A program made the translations under genes and the position numbers. Below the pieces are notes generated by a model. That model did no database searches and was not told the DNA's origin. It saw only the letters and a program-made list of their open reading frames with translations. Positions 11,601 through 26,899 of a stretch of DNA of 64,000 nt are shown in pieces. The first letter of the stretch is position 1; each line of letters starts with the position of its first letter. Source of the stretch: Gonapodya prolifera JEL478 (lineage: Eukaryota; Monoblepharomycota; Monoblepharidomycetes; Monoblepharidales; Gonapodyaceae); NCBI GenBank assembly GCA_001574975.1, contig KQ965790.1:7676-71675 (forward strand), in the 5' to 3' direction.

Positions 11601-12340
11601 ATGTGCCAAAATAATGCACAGTGCGTGCTTCGACTCGTCTTGTTCACCGCATAGAACGAACCTGATCGTTTTCAACTTCGTCCACAGAGTTCGCGGCCTG
11701 ACTATGGTGGTCCTCCTCCCCAGTCCACCCGATTCCAAACGACATCTTAATTTCTGGGCGAAAAACACCCCCAGATCCTTTTGTAGCACCAAGGAGGGGG
11801 TACCACCTTTCGTCTCCTGGAAGGTCCTTCCCCGTTCTCAAGTCCAAGACTACATATCCAACAGAATCCCGCCGGCCACGATCGTCCAGTGCATAGCAAA
11901 CAAGTTTCACTACCTCCCGCTGTGAGCGAAGCAGGTGCAAGAGCTTTGAGGGAAGCACCCAAGATAGTTCAGTGTCGAAAGTAGGGGAAGGGATGGCAGG
12001 AGTAGGGTCCGACGTCAGAATCTCTGTAAGCAATGAAAGTGCATTTGAAATATGTGAGCGGTGCCTCACCCCTCGCAAGAGGTTGTGGTAATCAGACGAA
12101 CCATTATTGAATCTGCATTGAACGAAGTAGGACCCATTCGGTCGTTTTAAAAAGTTGCGTCCTTTGTTGATAGTGCGAGAGCGGCAAAGTGCATGGAAGG
12201 GACAGGGAATCGCGGTGTTGTTTGTTGAGTATGAGTATGGAGACAGATGGATGCGTCTGGCACGGAAAAGCTTGCATGATTCGGTTGAAAATACCTTCTA
12301 AGACCGTAACGATGACCGTAACGCGGTCTCCTGGTGCCAT
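8649..12340 (-). CDS. CEP120: Centrosomal protein CEP120
   Basis: Centriole-elongation and ciliogenesis factor, acting at the basal body. Four exons keep frame: 12295-12340, 12102-12161, 11662-12023 and 8649-11531, giving 1116 aa (human about 986). Exons 1-3 encode the N-terminal C2 domain: VTVIVTVLEGRNFLKRPNG, then DTELSWV and VGYVVLDLRTGKDLP, aligning with the human pattern. A Ser-rich linker is followed by the DUF3668-type second C2 region (YRLSITISLARNLNSLVDVA), a third C2-like block (YRLSIDIRTIRHTPANRHVV) and a long C-terminal coiled coil (about residues 700-1000, rich in E, R, A). The start is the ATG immediately before the conserved beta strand. STPG2 ends 82 bp away on the other strand. 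Confidence 0.92.
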
Positions 12341-12580
12341 CCGTGGAATCCACTGTTTTGGGGCAACTTGTTGCAACCGAACCTCAGCTTTGGCGCTCAC
12401 TCCATCGGCCCATTCATTGCACAGGCGGGACCGATTTTCCCCTTCGAAATTTTCTACCCACAGAGAGCGAATTCGGATGAGTGCGCAATTGTAACAACTA
12501 AGTGCTACATCTTATGAAAACCTCGTAACTCCCACTCCCACAGTATCCTCCCACCCCAAAACCTGCTCGCCACATGCATT

Positions 12581-13121
12581 CTACTTCAGCCTCCTCGCCT
12601 CACGCTCAGATTCCAACAAGGTCAGAATGTCATTCTCCCGCACAGGACCCTTGACATTCCGGATGATGGAACGGGAGGTGTCGTCCAAGAACTCAACTCG
12701 GACCTGGGTGACACCACCGCTATTATGTTTTAAGGTAAACGTATCGACACCAATGTTCCAGAGAGAGTTCGTCAGGCGAGGTGTTGGACACAAATGGATG
12801 TTCGAATTGTCGAGGAGTTTAGCAATTTTCATTTCGTCCGCGCCCATCCGATTGGTGTCAATGAATCGTTCATTTGCATGAGGTTGTGAGAGTCCACAAA
12901 GGCATCCGTAAAGGCCGTTTGTATTTGAGAGGAAACATGAGCTCTGCGCACATCGCGGAGCTGAAAAAGTTGAACTCACCGAGAGCCAGTCCTTCCAAGC
13001 ACCTTGATTACTTTAGCAAGTTTGACGGGTTGCGCACGCTCCTGTTTGTCCGAAAATATCGACGAAAGTGATGAGGGGACTGTGCTCAGAGCAAATTGAC
13101 CTCCCGGTTCGGTCGAGGCAT
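12581..13121 (-). CDS. RPS28: Small ribosomal subunit protein eS28 (RPS28)
   Basis: Component of the 40S subunit head. Three exons: 13101-13121, 12980-13041 and 12581-12719, total 222 nt, 73 aa (family 67-69 aa). The core is [19 protein letters not shown], then [16 protein letters not shown] and [19 protein letters not shown], ending EARRLK. The proposed start gives MPRPNREERAQ before the core, a few residues longer than usual. The first intron has a weak GTCAAT donor but preserves frame. An alternative is an unspliced start at 13137, giving a longer odd N terminus. The second intron is 260 nt. The core assignment is secure; only the start is uncertain. Confidence 0.92.
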
Positions 13122-13442
13122 CCCCGTAGCTGTCCATCTGGATGGTACTGTGATTCCTGACTCCTCTGCGATGTCTTCCACTACGTTGTGTCCACATGCT
13201 TCACTCCCATCCGAAATCGGCCAGAATGCCAACGAGATCAGCGTCTCTCGATCTTACCATTGCACTAGCGACAAATTTCGGGTTGAAAAAGGTGATTGGA
13301 TGCTAGGCGGACGTCAGGAACCAATGGATGGATGCCTCTCAGAACTTCGGTTTCAACTTGCTTTGGTCACGACCAACCGAACCCGAACTCTTTCTTTTCT
13401 TTCCTTGAGTCTGGGAATTGCATATCAGAGAAGCAGTAACAT
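13122..13442. other. Spacer between RPS28 and EMC3
   Basis: About 320 bp holding the RPS28 promoter and the EMC3 3' region. A plus-strand open frame runs through it and through EMC3 exons, but it has no recognisable content. Confidence 0.4.
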
Positions 13443-14601
13443 TTATTCAGTCTTCAAACGACCACCTTGTGACTGTAACACCCATTTGTGTAGCGTGCGC
13501 TCTTCAATATCTCTCATATCCCACGAGTGCTCTATCAGCTGGAGTAACTCCTTCTCGCCCTCAAACATCTTCGATAGATCCTGCTGCGCCGCTCCTGGCT
13601 GTCCTGCGGGGCTGAAGGTCTGCATGGCCTTAATATCATCAACAGCTGTTTCGCAAAGTCATCATTGATGATGAAGAGAAGTACTCCTATCAGCGAACCG
13701 AATCCCTTGATTAGAATTCTTTTACACCTCTCACCATTTTCTTCCCCAAGAATTAAAGTGAATATTCCCCGCAAGCCGAACAGATTGAGGAAGTACCACG
13801 ACAGAGAGGAAACCCATGAAACGTCCATATCCGCCGTTTCAATGCCACGTTGAAGCATCGCCTTGAAACGAAGTGTGAGTGGGAAGGGCAACTTTACTGG
13901 TCGGGGAAAGCATATTCGGTCGAGCTCAGTTTGGGTCGCAGGCTCACCACGAGCGACACAGGACAACCAAAGTTTTTTAAATACTCACAAGCAACAAAGC
14001 CAGAGAAAAAGAATGTAATCCAAGACATAATGAGTGTCTGCGGGATGAACATGGCCATGTTCTTCTTCATCATGTCCATCATTTGCTCCATGCCCTGAGG
14101 ATCAGTCATGGGATTGGGTGGTGCAGCTCCCTGTTCTCTTGAAGCAGGATTCTTCAAATACTTGCCCTCCGTGAAGGCTTCAGAGAGCTTGGTGCGTCGA
14201 AGCTCGAACGAAGCAGGTGATATTTGTCCGTAGCATGTCCGCAAGCGTGCGGCGCGCTGCAGTGCCTGCCTAGATGAGAAAAAGCGGTCAGACGTCGCTC
14301 TTCACCGCACATACTTGAGACAAAAAGAGTTGCGGATTGTTTCAACTCCCAGCGAGGAGATGGAGTGTCAATCCGACAACTTCTGGTCTCATCCAGATCC
14401 GTGGCTTTTCAATTTCCTAATTTGCATACTTTCAGACGTCATTCAAGCACATAAAACTCACATCTCCCGGACAGCCTTCACATTCGTCTTGGGAGGAGAG
14501 TTGAGCATCTGCTGGATGTAATGGCGGACCACACCAACGAGAACCATGACAATCATGATAGGAAAAAGGACCCAGTCTCGGATGGCTGGATCCAGGAACA
14601 T
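13443..14601 (-). CDS. EMC3: ER membrane protein complex subunit 3 (EMC3)
   Basis: Oxa1-superfamily subunit that lines the membrane-insertion vestibule of the EMC in the ER. The N terminus [20 protein letters not shown] contains the first membrane segment and matches the yeast and human starts. Further exons give [17 protein letters not shown], then [20 protein letters not shown], the second membrane segment ([16 protein letters not shown]), [19 protein letters not shown] and [20 protein letters not shown] (third segment). The C terminus ends [15 protein letters not shown]. An upstream in-frame ATG at 14646 would add 15 residues; 14601 fits the family better. Confidence 0.93.
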
Positions 14602-14877
14602 CTGCTGGCTTTCGTGTTGCAGGGAGGGATGGAACAATTGCGACATACTGGCCAAAAGCAAATGCGATCCTTACGATTCCTGCATTTTCGTTGGAATTCG
14701 AGGCTTCGCGTCCTATTGGAGAAGACTATGCGAATGGTTGGTTGTATGTGGGTGAAACCTCGAACTTGTTAGGATTTACTAACAGTGGTCTTCAAATTAC
14801 TTTCTTTATTTTTTAACATTGTGATGCAGCGTTGGGCTCCTGTTTAATTTTACATTAGAGAAAGTATATATAGGGTA

Positions 14878-17800
14878 TTATTCAGAGTCGTCTGTATCCG
14901 CTTTTGGTCCAACGTAGCTGACTCGAGAGCGAGAGCGATCACTTCGTCGGACTGTCGGCGATGTGGATGAAATTGTCCGCCGACTTCGCGTGGCCCTCGT
15001 GGGAAGTTCACGAGGTCTGCCTTTTCCTTTCGGTGAGCTCGCGCTTTCCGATTCTGAGCTGTCACTGGGCAATTCCGCTTCTTCTGACGAAGTGGACGGT
15101 GCCTCACTTTCAGAGCCATACTCATCGTCCTCCGCGCGCTTTGGGATCTTCTCATTCTTCTTCGCCTTAGATGACCTCTTGCTTTTGCGAATAGATTCGG
15201 GTTCCGACTCAGACGAGGACCTTTCGGCATACAGTTCGTGTGAATTGTCAAACGATACCGTTTTGCGAATTGTGACCCGCAACGGTCGTCTGGTGGGTTC
15301 GGCTTCTTGAATAGTTGCTTCGGTGCCAAGTTGCGCGGTAGAATTCAAGGTACTGGAACGTAGGTTAATGCGAAGAGGGGTGGGCCGCGAAGGTGCAGGA
15401 GCAATCCCTTCCGATGTCGAGCTCCCCTAAATACATCGCGTTAACTGTGACAACAACTCGTCTTCGGGAAAAAATTCTCAACAATCTCACTTGATGTTCG
15501 AGAGAAGCACCTAGTTTAAGCCTCAACCGCTTTCGCGGCATCAAATCACCTTCAGCACTTGAACCCCCATCATGGTCATTTTCATGGGGTCGTTTGCTTG
15601 TTGTCTCACATCTCGGCACTTGCAAACCATTTGACGTCAAAGTCGTTGCAGGTCGTTTCAGCTCTGTCATTCCGAAATCAATCATTTTCACGAGATTTTA
15701 AAAGTGAGTTGGTTTCACCGACCATGGCACCCCTTGATGAAGCCTGCAAGTGGTCCTCTGGCCAATTCGTGAACTGGCGTGCCTTCAGTGTTGTACTTTT
15801 TAGCATTTGCTTGGATCATTCGAATATCGTACAGGAACGCCTGTATTTGGATAGTGTCAGACATGCCAAGATTGGCAATCGGGGACTTACATCAAATCGT
15901 CGATAGAAACCATTAGTAAGACGAGCTTGGACCAGCGTAAGGTAGACTGGATATGCGATCTCTTTGTAATAATCAGGATAGTCCTCGTGTCGTACTCTCT
16001 CGACGAATACGGATAATTCCTTGTTGCCCAAAGCTTCTTCAAGGAGGTTCAAAGCGGCATCGCATTCTGTATCGGCAGGTCAGCGTTCAGTGAGTATACA
16101 GTGAAAACGATCCGACTTCACCTGTTACATCCATGGCTTCCAACTCGGCAATAGGCCGTCTTTCCGGCTTGTGGATATCCCAAGGGCTTAACGTATCGGT
16201 CTCTCCCGATGTTTCGCCGTGTTCCCTACAGCGCGCAAAGCAGTTTTAAAAGTACTTTTGGTTCAAAATGATCGTTGAAATACCATTGTATGAGGAAGCA
16301 ATTCCAGGGGCTCGCAACAGCTTCAGAAATAACACCGTACTTCCTGTATAGCGGCTGTTTGCTATCTTGCGACGGTCCATCTGATCTTAAGCTGTACCTC
16401 TTAGCTTCTGTCATATGCTCGGGATCCAATCGAGCATTCACACTGGTAAGGAGTGCCTCATACTCGGTGCCGTCAGCGTAAGAGACGAGAACTCGCTCGC
16501 CTTCCTCGTATTGAGCAGACATTGCCCAAACGTATTGAGAACGCAGAATAATGAAGTCTGCAGCACCTTCGGTGTCGGAGAATTTCACATCAATCCGCCG
16601 AGACGTGAGACGGAGATCTTCAGCGGCCGGTAGCAATACACGGCTCCAACACGGGTTTAGCGGTGATTCTGCCAGCGCGCTTTCTGCTCTGAATTCAGAG
16701 ACTTCCATCATCAATTGACAAATTGCAGGAGGTCCCACCCGGAAGGAAACATGCCGGACTGTACAGAAAACGACAGGCGGCAACCTTGGATCTTTCATCC
16801 AAGGAAGAGAACGAGAGTCAAGCCTCGGGAAGTGTCGTGCCATATCAGAATCATCATGGTCAAAGACAGTTTGCAGAAACTCTTGATGGCCCTCTTTGAA
16901 GTAGACCACCTCATCCCCAACTTGAGGACGATAGGGGGAGTTTGATGGAACTGCAGCTTTGATCCAATCCGTGGGCAGGAAGTCTTCCACTGGTCTCATT
17001 GCGTTTTTCAACTTTTCCGCCTGAGCACGCTGACTTGGCTTCCTCCCTCTCGAAGAGTGCTCATCCGTCTCAAGAGCCTCGTCTCCATAACCATCGTCGT
17101 CGTCTGAAAAATCATCTTGATATCCTCTTCTGCCACTTTTCCTTGAACCTCGATCCCTTTGTCTTTTCTTCTCTTTTCTCTTTTTCTTCGATGAGCGATG
17201 GTTTCTCTGCTTCATTGCTTCGTCGTCTGAAGGGCCAACAAATTCACCATCCGAATCAGATTCCTCGGCAGATCCTTCGCCGTCATCTGTCCATTCTTCA
17301 CCACTGGATTCTTCAAGAGGCAACATAGCTGCCAGATCAAACGTGACGAATTCTTCTTCGTCGTCAGACTCGAAGAATCTTTTCCGCTTTCGACCATGCC
17401 TACGATCCATCTTCTTTGGTGTGCTATTGCAAATATGGTTAGGTTATCAAACACCTCATTGCCGATAGTCACCATGCATTTGACTCCCACATTTGAATTT
17501 CTGGATGCAAAGCCTTCATGAGTGGCAGCTCCTTTCTTAACAGTGCCACTTTTCGCTGCTCCTCCGCTTCTGCCTGACCCTTTGGAAGTTCGATAGGCAA
17601 CTGAGTCCCTAATCGTGTGTCCGTATATGCTGGCCATGGTGTATAGGTAAGGTTGCAGACGTTCGTGCGTTGCATTTGGTGAGGTGCGAGCTGCGTGTTT
17701 TCGTCGATAACGAAGAATGTCGTATCAACGCGAATTGGGTCGTAATCAGTGGCAAAAAACTGTTGCAGGGGAGTCTCAATGTAGTCTTCTGGTTTCGAAT

Positions 17801-20800
17801 CGACAGAGAACACGGTACAGCAGTTTTCAAAATCTGATGCGACAATGGAGAGTCCGTCTGGACTGAATTTTGCGTCGAGAACTGCGGCCTCAAGGTCCAG
17901 CACTAGGGGAAAACCGTTCATCAGATGTCAGGAGCGCGTTGGAAGGATTCGAATTCGAAACACACGTACCGCACTTTAAACTTCCTGTTTCTATGTTCCA
18001 TACGCAAACATAGCCATCCCAGCCTCCGCTCAAAAATATCCGTTTGTCGTGGGGGTGAATATCAAGGTTGTACACATCACTTGTATGATAGATGAAAGAT
18101 TGCAAGTGCACACCAGACCGTGAATCAAAAGTCTTGAAGCGGATTTGCATCAACGCAGAAGAGTCACTTCAAATGAAATACACCTCACCCTTAACTTGTA
18201 GTCTGAGCATGCCACAATGATTTTTGAATCATCTAAACTCCATACCGTCATTGTCACCTTGTCATTTTTCTGATTCTGATTCCCTGCGTTTCGAGTGCTT
18301 GCGCGAGAGCGGCCAGTGAGAACTGATATGTTTTGCGGGATGTCTTCAAGGTTCATCAAAGTAGCCTCTGGGCCCCTTGCAATGTCGGGATTCTGCATGC
18401 GTCTCGCGGACCGTCGCACTGCAGCTCGTCGTACTCCCGAGGGCTCTAATGGCTCCTCATCTGCCGATACTACAGTTCCTGCTGCTTCGCCAGCCCGTCG
18501 GAGGAACGCTCGCCGGGTGATCCGACCATTGGGGGCGGTCTCCACGACAGAAAGGTCTCCAAGTCTCTCCTCGGCACTTGATGTTGTGGAGCGGTTGACA
18601 TCGCTGACGGAACCTAAAGAAGCTGAGCCAACTCCAGCATCTGGGAACTGATCGCCATTCAATAAAGCAGAGGTCATAACATGATCTTGAGTTTCGACAG
18701 AATTATCGTCAATGGGACCAGGCGCGGTTGTAGCTTGCAATGGAGCTTCTATAGAACTTAGATGACACCCATCTGGTGACGGATCTCCAATAGCACCATC
18801 GCTTTCCCCCGTTCGGTCTGGCAGAATTGTTTCAGCGTCCCCTATAACAGCAGCCTCCAAGTCAGGGATACGAGGTGGGTCATCTTCCAGACCATCGTCA
18901 ACAACAGTTCCAAGGTCGAGGCAATTCTGTAAGGTTACTGCAAAAATGCGTCAGGCTTTATGCGAGCACAAAACACTCCAATCTACAAACGTACTTGAGA
19001 GCTGCTTCCATTTCCGTTCTTTTGTACAGAACGTCCAAACTATCACGTTGCCATCCAATCCACTGCTAACGATCCGATCCCCATCATTGCTGAAGGATAC
19101 TGCATTGATGTGTCCCTTATGACCAGTGTCCTCTTCGTCGCCAAGAACAGCAAGCAGAGTCGCAGACTCAACTCGATACGCAGAATCGAAAGCAAGTTCG
19201 ACCGAGGGCGGCGCAAGACTAAAAAGACGAACGAGTCCATCCGTTCCCCCAATAGCAAATCGTGTCCCTGTGTTGTTAAAGTCAGCAAAGCGCGCCTCAT
19301 CACGAGCCAAAGTTTTGCAATCGAGGACGATTGGCTAAAAGGCACAAATTTAATTGTGGTGCGGGCATCACAACACTCCCAACTCACGTCGAAATGAAAC
19401 GTGAGAACATCTGCATCCCATCGCCAGAGGCGGGCATTCCCGTCACGCGAAGTGGCCAGGAGCACTCTCATGCTCGGTATCGGCGACGGGCTCCAGGCAA
19501 GGGATGTAAAGCCTCGTCGATGGTGATGATTATTGGGTGATTGCTGTGATCGAAGAACAGTAAGGGGCTCGCCAGTCTTGAGATGCCATATCCGAATTGT
19601 ATCATCGTTGGAAGCTGAAGCGAGCAGCGTGTTTTCATGGTTAACGGCGAGGTCGATTATTTCGGAAGTGTGCCCCCGCAGTGTATAAATGAGCCACCCA
19701 GATCGTGCGGACCAAATCTTTACTAGATAATCATCACTGCCCTAGGATATAGAAAGGTGCCAAGAAATCGATGAGTTTCATGCAATTTAGGTAAATTGGG
19801 TCCGGGCATTGCGAACCGTAATAAATCTGTTCCCCGTCCTGTCAAATGTTGCGCAGTAAACTGCATGTACATGACCCTGGACCTTCAACACCTATTTGAA
19901 CGAGGCAAACATCATTTGGACGGTTTCACAGAGCAAGAAGCGCAAAGTGCGGGACAAACCTTTTGATACTGTGAGTACACAAATGGCAATGGATCGCAAA
20001 GTGTCAAATTATAATGTCCAAGGTGCCTAGAGGGAACAAGTACTCCTGCACGGATGTGAATTGGACAACACTCCCACCACTCGTACAGTGATTCACTGAC
20101 CAGGATTAGCGATGCATCGCCGGTGTTTAAATCCAACAAGTGCAGTCGATGGAGAGACGGTTCCGCTACCCCGAGGTTCTGTCTTGAAAGTCAACGCTGA
20201 TGGATTCCACTTCGGTTTCTGTGATTCATTGGACCCCAACTCCGCCCCGTGCACGCTATATGAGCGCAGCAGGGATGACGAAGAGTGCGCTGGAGCCAGA
20301 AGAGAACGGAGTCCAGGCGCAGTGGGGGGGAGGTACTCATTTGTGACGGATGTCAAATGTGAGATTATTTGAGCCAATTGTGAATTCTCCCCAGACGCCC
20401 CATTCCCATTCAACAGCTAAATAGCAAATAGAAGCAGTTGATGATGTCGATAGGAAGTATGCAGACCTCTCATAGGCTCACCTTCGATAAACGTTTTGTT
20501 CGCATCTGTTTCCACGTTGAGATAGAATTGAATCGCAAACGCCAAGCCTCAGCTCTCCATTTCATGTCAGAACACTAGCCGAATGTACTCACCACTTCCT
20601 GCAGTGTTGTTTGATGCGGAAAACCCTTCCAATCAAATCGTGGAGGGAGGACACATACGTCCGTCACCAAACGGCTTGCACCGCTCCGACCGAGCGTACT
20701 GGATCCGGACAGAGTATTTTTCTCATTTATAGCTTGAAATGACGAATCGAAAGAGCTCAGAGAGTTTCGATTGTCACGATGGTCCAGTTGTCCAAGTTTA

Positions 20801-20991
20801 CGATGTTGCTGGCTTTCCAATTCTTCTCGCAGAGCATCGGCGGCACCTCTGAATGGTCCAGAATCGAGAAATGAGTACACTAGAAGGTACAGTTCTGGGA
20901 AAGGTGATGGGGGAAGATCGAGATTTGAGCTAAGGATTCGATCTCGAAAATGAAGCTTCGTACCTGCGAGCGTATCGGGGGATCCCTCCAT
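14878..20991 (-). CDS. BRWD/PHIP-type WD40, tudor and bromodomain protein
   Basis: Chromatin reader of the BRWD1/BRWD3/PHIP family, nuclear; animal members serve as CUL4-DDB1 adaptors. The first exon (MEGSPDTLAGTKL) leads to the family N-terminal helix (LYLLVYSFLDSGPFRGAADA). WD40 blades follow across exons: HAVYCATFDRTGNRFIT, YLVKIWSARSGWLIYTLRGH, LASASNDDTIRIWHLKTGEP, VLLATSRDGNARLWRWD, NAVSFSNDGDRIVSSGLDGN, FLSGGWDGYVCVWNIETGSL. FFVIDENTQLAPHQM matches the conserved strand after the propeller. The 16226-17410 exon has a basic/acidic linker, then the cryptic tudor region (YRPQVGDEVVYFKEGHQEFL, VGPPAICQLMMEV). One bromodomain follows (RHEDYPDYYKEIAYPVYLTL, then FLYDIRMIQANAKKYN). The C terminus is Ser/acidic-rich. 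Animal members have two bromodomains; I see one. Confidence 0.9.
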
Positions 20992-21864
20992 TGCAGTGCG
21001 CTTTCTTGCTGCTAACGCGCTCCTCCAAAAGAGCCGACTCGCCCCTGCGGCAGTGACAATCCAGTTGAAGTGTTGGACCCCTTGCTTGAAGTGACCCGCC
21101 GTCCAAAACTAAGAATTCCCTTTCCATCGGCAACCACGGTGTGACGGCATGTGCTGGGCCGAGTTCACACCGACCAACAACCAAAGCATGTCGTAACTTT
21201 CATTCATTCCCTTCCCTTCATTTCAAGACTCTCCGTAAAACATCTCCAGGAGGAATTAAGGAATTAAATTAAGTACATTCAAGCAAATGCACAGGCGACG
21301 CCCTGGCATGTCCTCCATAAGTGGAGCATTCTGCACGCTTTCAGCTCCGTTTGAGCACTAGGTGCATGCTCATAAATCTTCCGGCTGAGGAATCGCGGAT
21401 ACCACCTGTGTGGGTTGAAAAGATGATGGGATCAGCACTCACACCGACTTGGCCTGAAAATTGGACATAATGAACCAAAAAAAAAAAAAAAAAAAAAAAA
21501 CGTCTGTCTGGTAAAGCGTTTAAATCGTGACCAATGTTGTGCTGATTGGTTGGTTGTGACCGAGATTTTATTTGGTGGAAATGAAACCTTCAGTCTCCAT
21601 CACTCATTTGATCACTTTTCATCACAATTTCGTACTCAATTCAATTACCCGCTAGCGTATATTACCCGCCAGTGTACAACTCGCTAGCGTAAAACAAGAA
21701 ACACCACAGGTGATAAGTTACTCGCATCACCAGTTCTATAGAACATCACACGTCCAAAATCCGCATCAACAATCACACTTTCAAAGACTTTTAAGACTTT
21801 TGCCTGGGGTGTCGAACCATCGAAAAGGTCATATTTTGGAAACTTGAGAATTGGTCACCACGAC
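20992..21864. other. Intergenic: BRWD-type promoter and PAK 3' side
   Basis: About 870 bp without a gene I can support. It contains a run of 24 A at 21477-21500, and a small cluster of related motifs at about 21649-21695 (ACCCGCTAGCGTATATT, ACCCGCCAGTGTAC, CTCGCTAGCGTA). The BRWD-type gene's promoter should lie in the part next to 20991. Confidence 0.5.
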
Positions 21865-24638
<2,774 letters not shown>

Positions 24639-25099
24639 GGACAAAGAAGTACCGGGGTGGGAGGAGAGGCACGAAGCGGCAGATTACCTCTCCGTGAAAA
24701 CTTGCTAATTGCAAGGTGGAAGATGAGCACCCGCGGTGTTTGAGGGGGTAGGTGTAGAAAAAGAGGTAGAGATGCGGGAAACGGCGAGGGTCTACACTGC
24801 GTGGCGTTCTTGTTCACCCATTTTCTACAAAACTTCCCTTGAACTCGGGGTTTCCGAACAACGACTCCGTCAGTATTTTTGAGCTCAAACAAAATTTTCA
24901 TGTGTATTTCTTTGAGAATTTGAGCTCCAATAGAAGTCATGTTACACTCTTAAGCTTGAAAACAAAAAAGATGAGGAAGGACTATCATTAGTTTACCAAG
25001 GAAAGCTTCCGGTATTGTGGAAGAGCGAGGGGCGAGGGCTGCGGCCGACTTGGGTTGTTGCAGTTGACCGCAGGAGGCGAGAGAGCCCAAAAAGTTAAG
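24639..25099. promoter_or_regulatory. Shared divergent promoter region, PAK and ARMT1
   Basis: A 461-bp gap lies between the PAK start (minus) and the ARMT1 start (plus). Both promoters must lie here. I see no distinct TATA box or known operator. The weak open frames through it have no recognisable product. Confidence 0.45.
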
Positions 25100-26886
25100 A
25101 TGCTTGACGATATCAGACTTGACGATCCCATTACTCCGCCATTTCCGTTCCTATATTGCAAGACGCCGGATACGTTTCCCTTCGAAACTGCTGGTATTTT
25201 GATTGAAGAATCTGGTTTCTGATGTACAGCAATTCATCCGCAATCTCTCATCTCTTCGCCAATAAGTTCGGCGATGGCCTTCAATTCTCACTAGTGTCGT
25301 TAATGATGTTTACAAGACGTTGGGAGATGGCTCCGATCCACGAACTCGACAAGCGAAGGACATCATTGCAGAAGTTGGAAAGTTGCGACACGAAGTCATG
25401 AGGGACATGACTCTCCGTTCCATTGAGGATGATGGAGACGTGGACGTAAAGCTTTGGAATGAAGTCCTGGAACATTGGTGGCAAGACCCCGCAGACCGAA
25501 CCTTTTTCAAAGCGCCATGGCTGTTTGGTAGGAGTTTCGATGTTTTTTTTTGCAGTGCTGCTTTTTTCCCCAACGACTCCCCGAAAGCGGAATGCTATCT
25601 TTACCGTCGTGTTCGAGAGATATTCGCGAAGCGCTCTAATCCCGACCCAGCCCTCGATTGGGGGTCATACGATCCCTTCGCATCGCAAAAAGATGCAACT
25701 CTGAAGGCATCTTTGCAGTCTTTTGCCGTGATGGCCGAAAAACTTGAGTTTTTACTGGCACAAGCGCAAAGCGATGACATCGGTGCTCACGAAACAACGT
25801 TTCAAGAACTACTGATGGTAAGTCGAAATGTTTTGAAAGTCTCCTTTTCATTTATTACAATCTCTGTGTTTGAAGTCGTCCCTTTGGGGAAACCAGGTGG
25901 AGTAGGTTCTGTGAGGACGTGGTCTGAAACGCAGTAGCTCACACATCGCTATCAGCCTGTCACTTCATTCCAACACAAGCGCACATGGTATGCAAGAGGA
26001 CACGCGGGCACATCTGGAGAAAATGAAGGAGAAAATAATAGTTGACGATTCAAGAATCCTATGGAAACTTCTTCTGTCGTCTCCCAGAGGGAAAACAGTT
26101 GACATTATTCTAGATGTGGGTACAAGGATGTCTGTCATCGTACCACAGAGCTACTTCTCATCAAATCTATAGAACGCAGGCTTTGAGCTTCTGACCGATC
26201 TTCTTTTGGCGCATTTTCTCATTGCCACGAAAGTTTGCGCTCGTGTTCGATTTTTCGGCAAAGCACAGCCATGGTTCGTGTCGGTGAGTTCCTGTTTCGA
26301 CGACAAAGCTGCCTCAGATCTGACGAATGTTAGAGGATACAACCCGAAGAGATTTTCTGCACACTTGTGCGACATTGTCGGGCTTAGATGCCCACAGTGC
26401 AGAAAGCAATCCCGCGGTTTCTAGTATCGCTCACACGTGGTCTTTGTGGATCGCAGAAGGAACATGGGAGTTCCATGCTCCTCTATTGTTCACGACTCCT
26501 TATTCATATTGGCATCTCAAGACCGCGAACCCCGGATTGTACAGGTTGTGTTTCAATCGAACCCCCTATGTTCGCACCCCGGCTGATACATTTTACACAG
26601 TACCCTTCTAGGAGATGACTCTCCCTCTATTCTGGCAATCTTCAAAGGAGATTTGAACTATCGTAAATTGGTCTACGACATTTCTTGGCCGACCAATACA
26701 GAATTCAGCCGTGCTTGTGGACCTCTTGCCGACGGATTGCGTGTGCCTCTGGTGGCGATTCGGACGGCAAAAGCGAATGTCGCAGTGGGACTTGCAGAGG
26801 GACAGGAGGAGCGCCTTCGAGCCATCGATCCGAACTGGATGGTTAACGGAAATTGGGGGATAATAAATTGTCTATTACCGCGTTAA
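25100..26886 (+). CDS. ARMT1: Damage-control phosphatase ARMT1-like (DUF89 subfamily III)
   Basis: Metal-dependent sugar-phosphate phosphatase related to yeast YMR027W and human ARMT1, which clear damaged phosphometabolites. Exons keep frame: MLDDIRLDDPITPPFPFLYC, then VRRWPSILTSVVNDVYKTLG, then FKAPWLF, a short intron, and ECYLYRRVREIFAKRS. SLWGNQVDLSLHSNT is the conserved SLWGNxxDLSL motif after splicing GTAGGT...TATCAG. The metal-binding Asp-Asn motif IILDNAGFELLTDLLL is also created by a splice. FKGDLNYRKL near 26650 is the conserved C-terminal substrate/metal loop, and the protein ends WGIINCLLPR. It meets the PANK4-type gene tail to tail with 13 bp between stops. That neighbour also carries a DUF89 domain. 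Confidence 0.92.
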
Positions 26887-26899
26887 GTTGTGTTTCATG

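Noticed and set aside
13096-13668. Plus-strand open frame of 190 codons over the RPS28-EMC3 junction
   Set aside because: It is antisense to conserved EMC3 exons and the RPS28 start, has no recognisable domain, and has no splice-linked partner.
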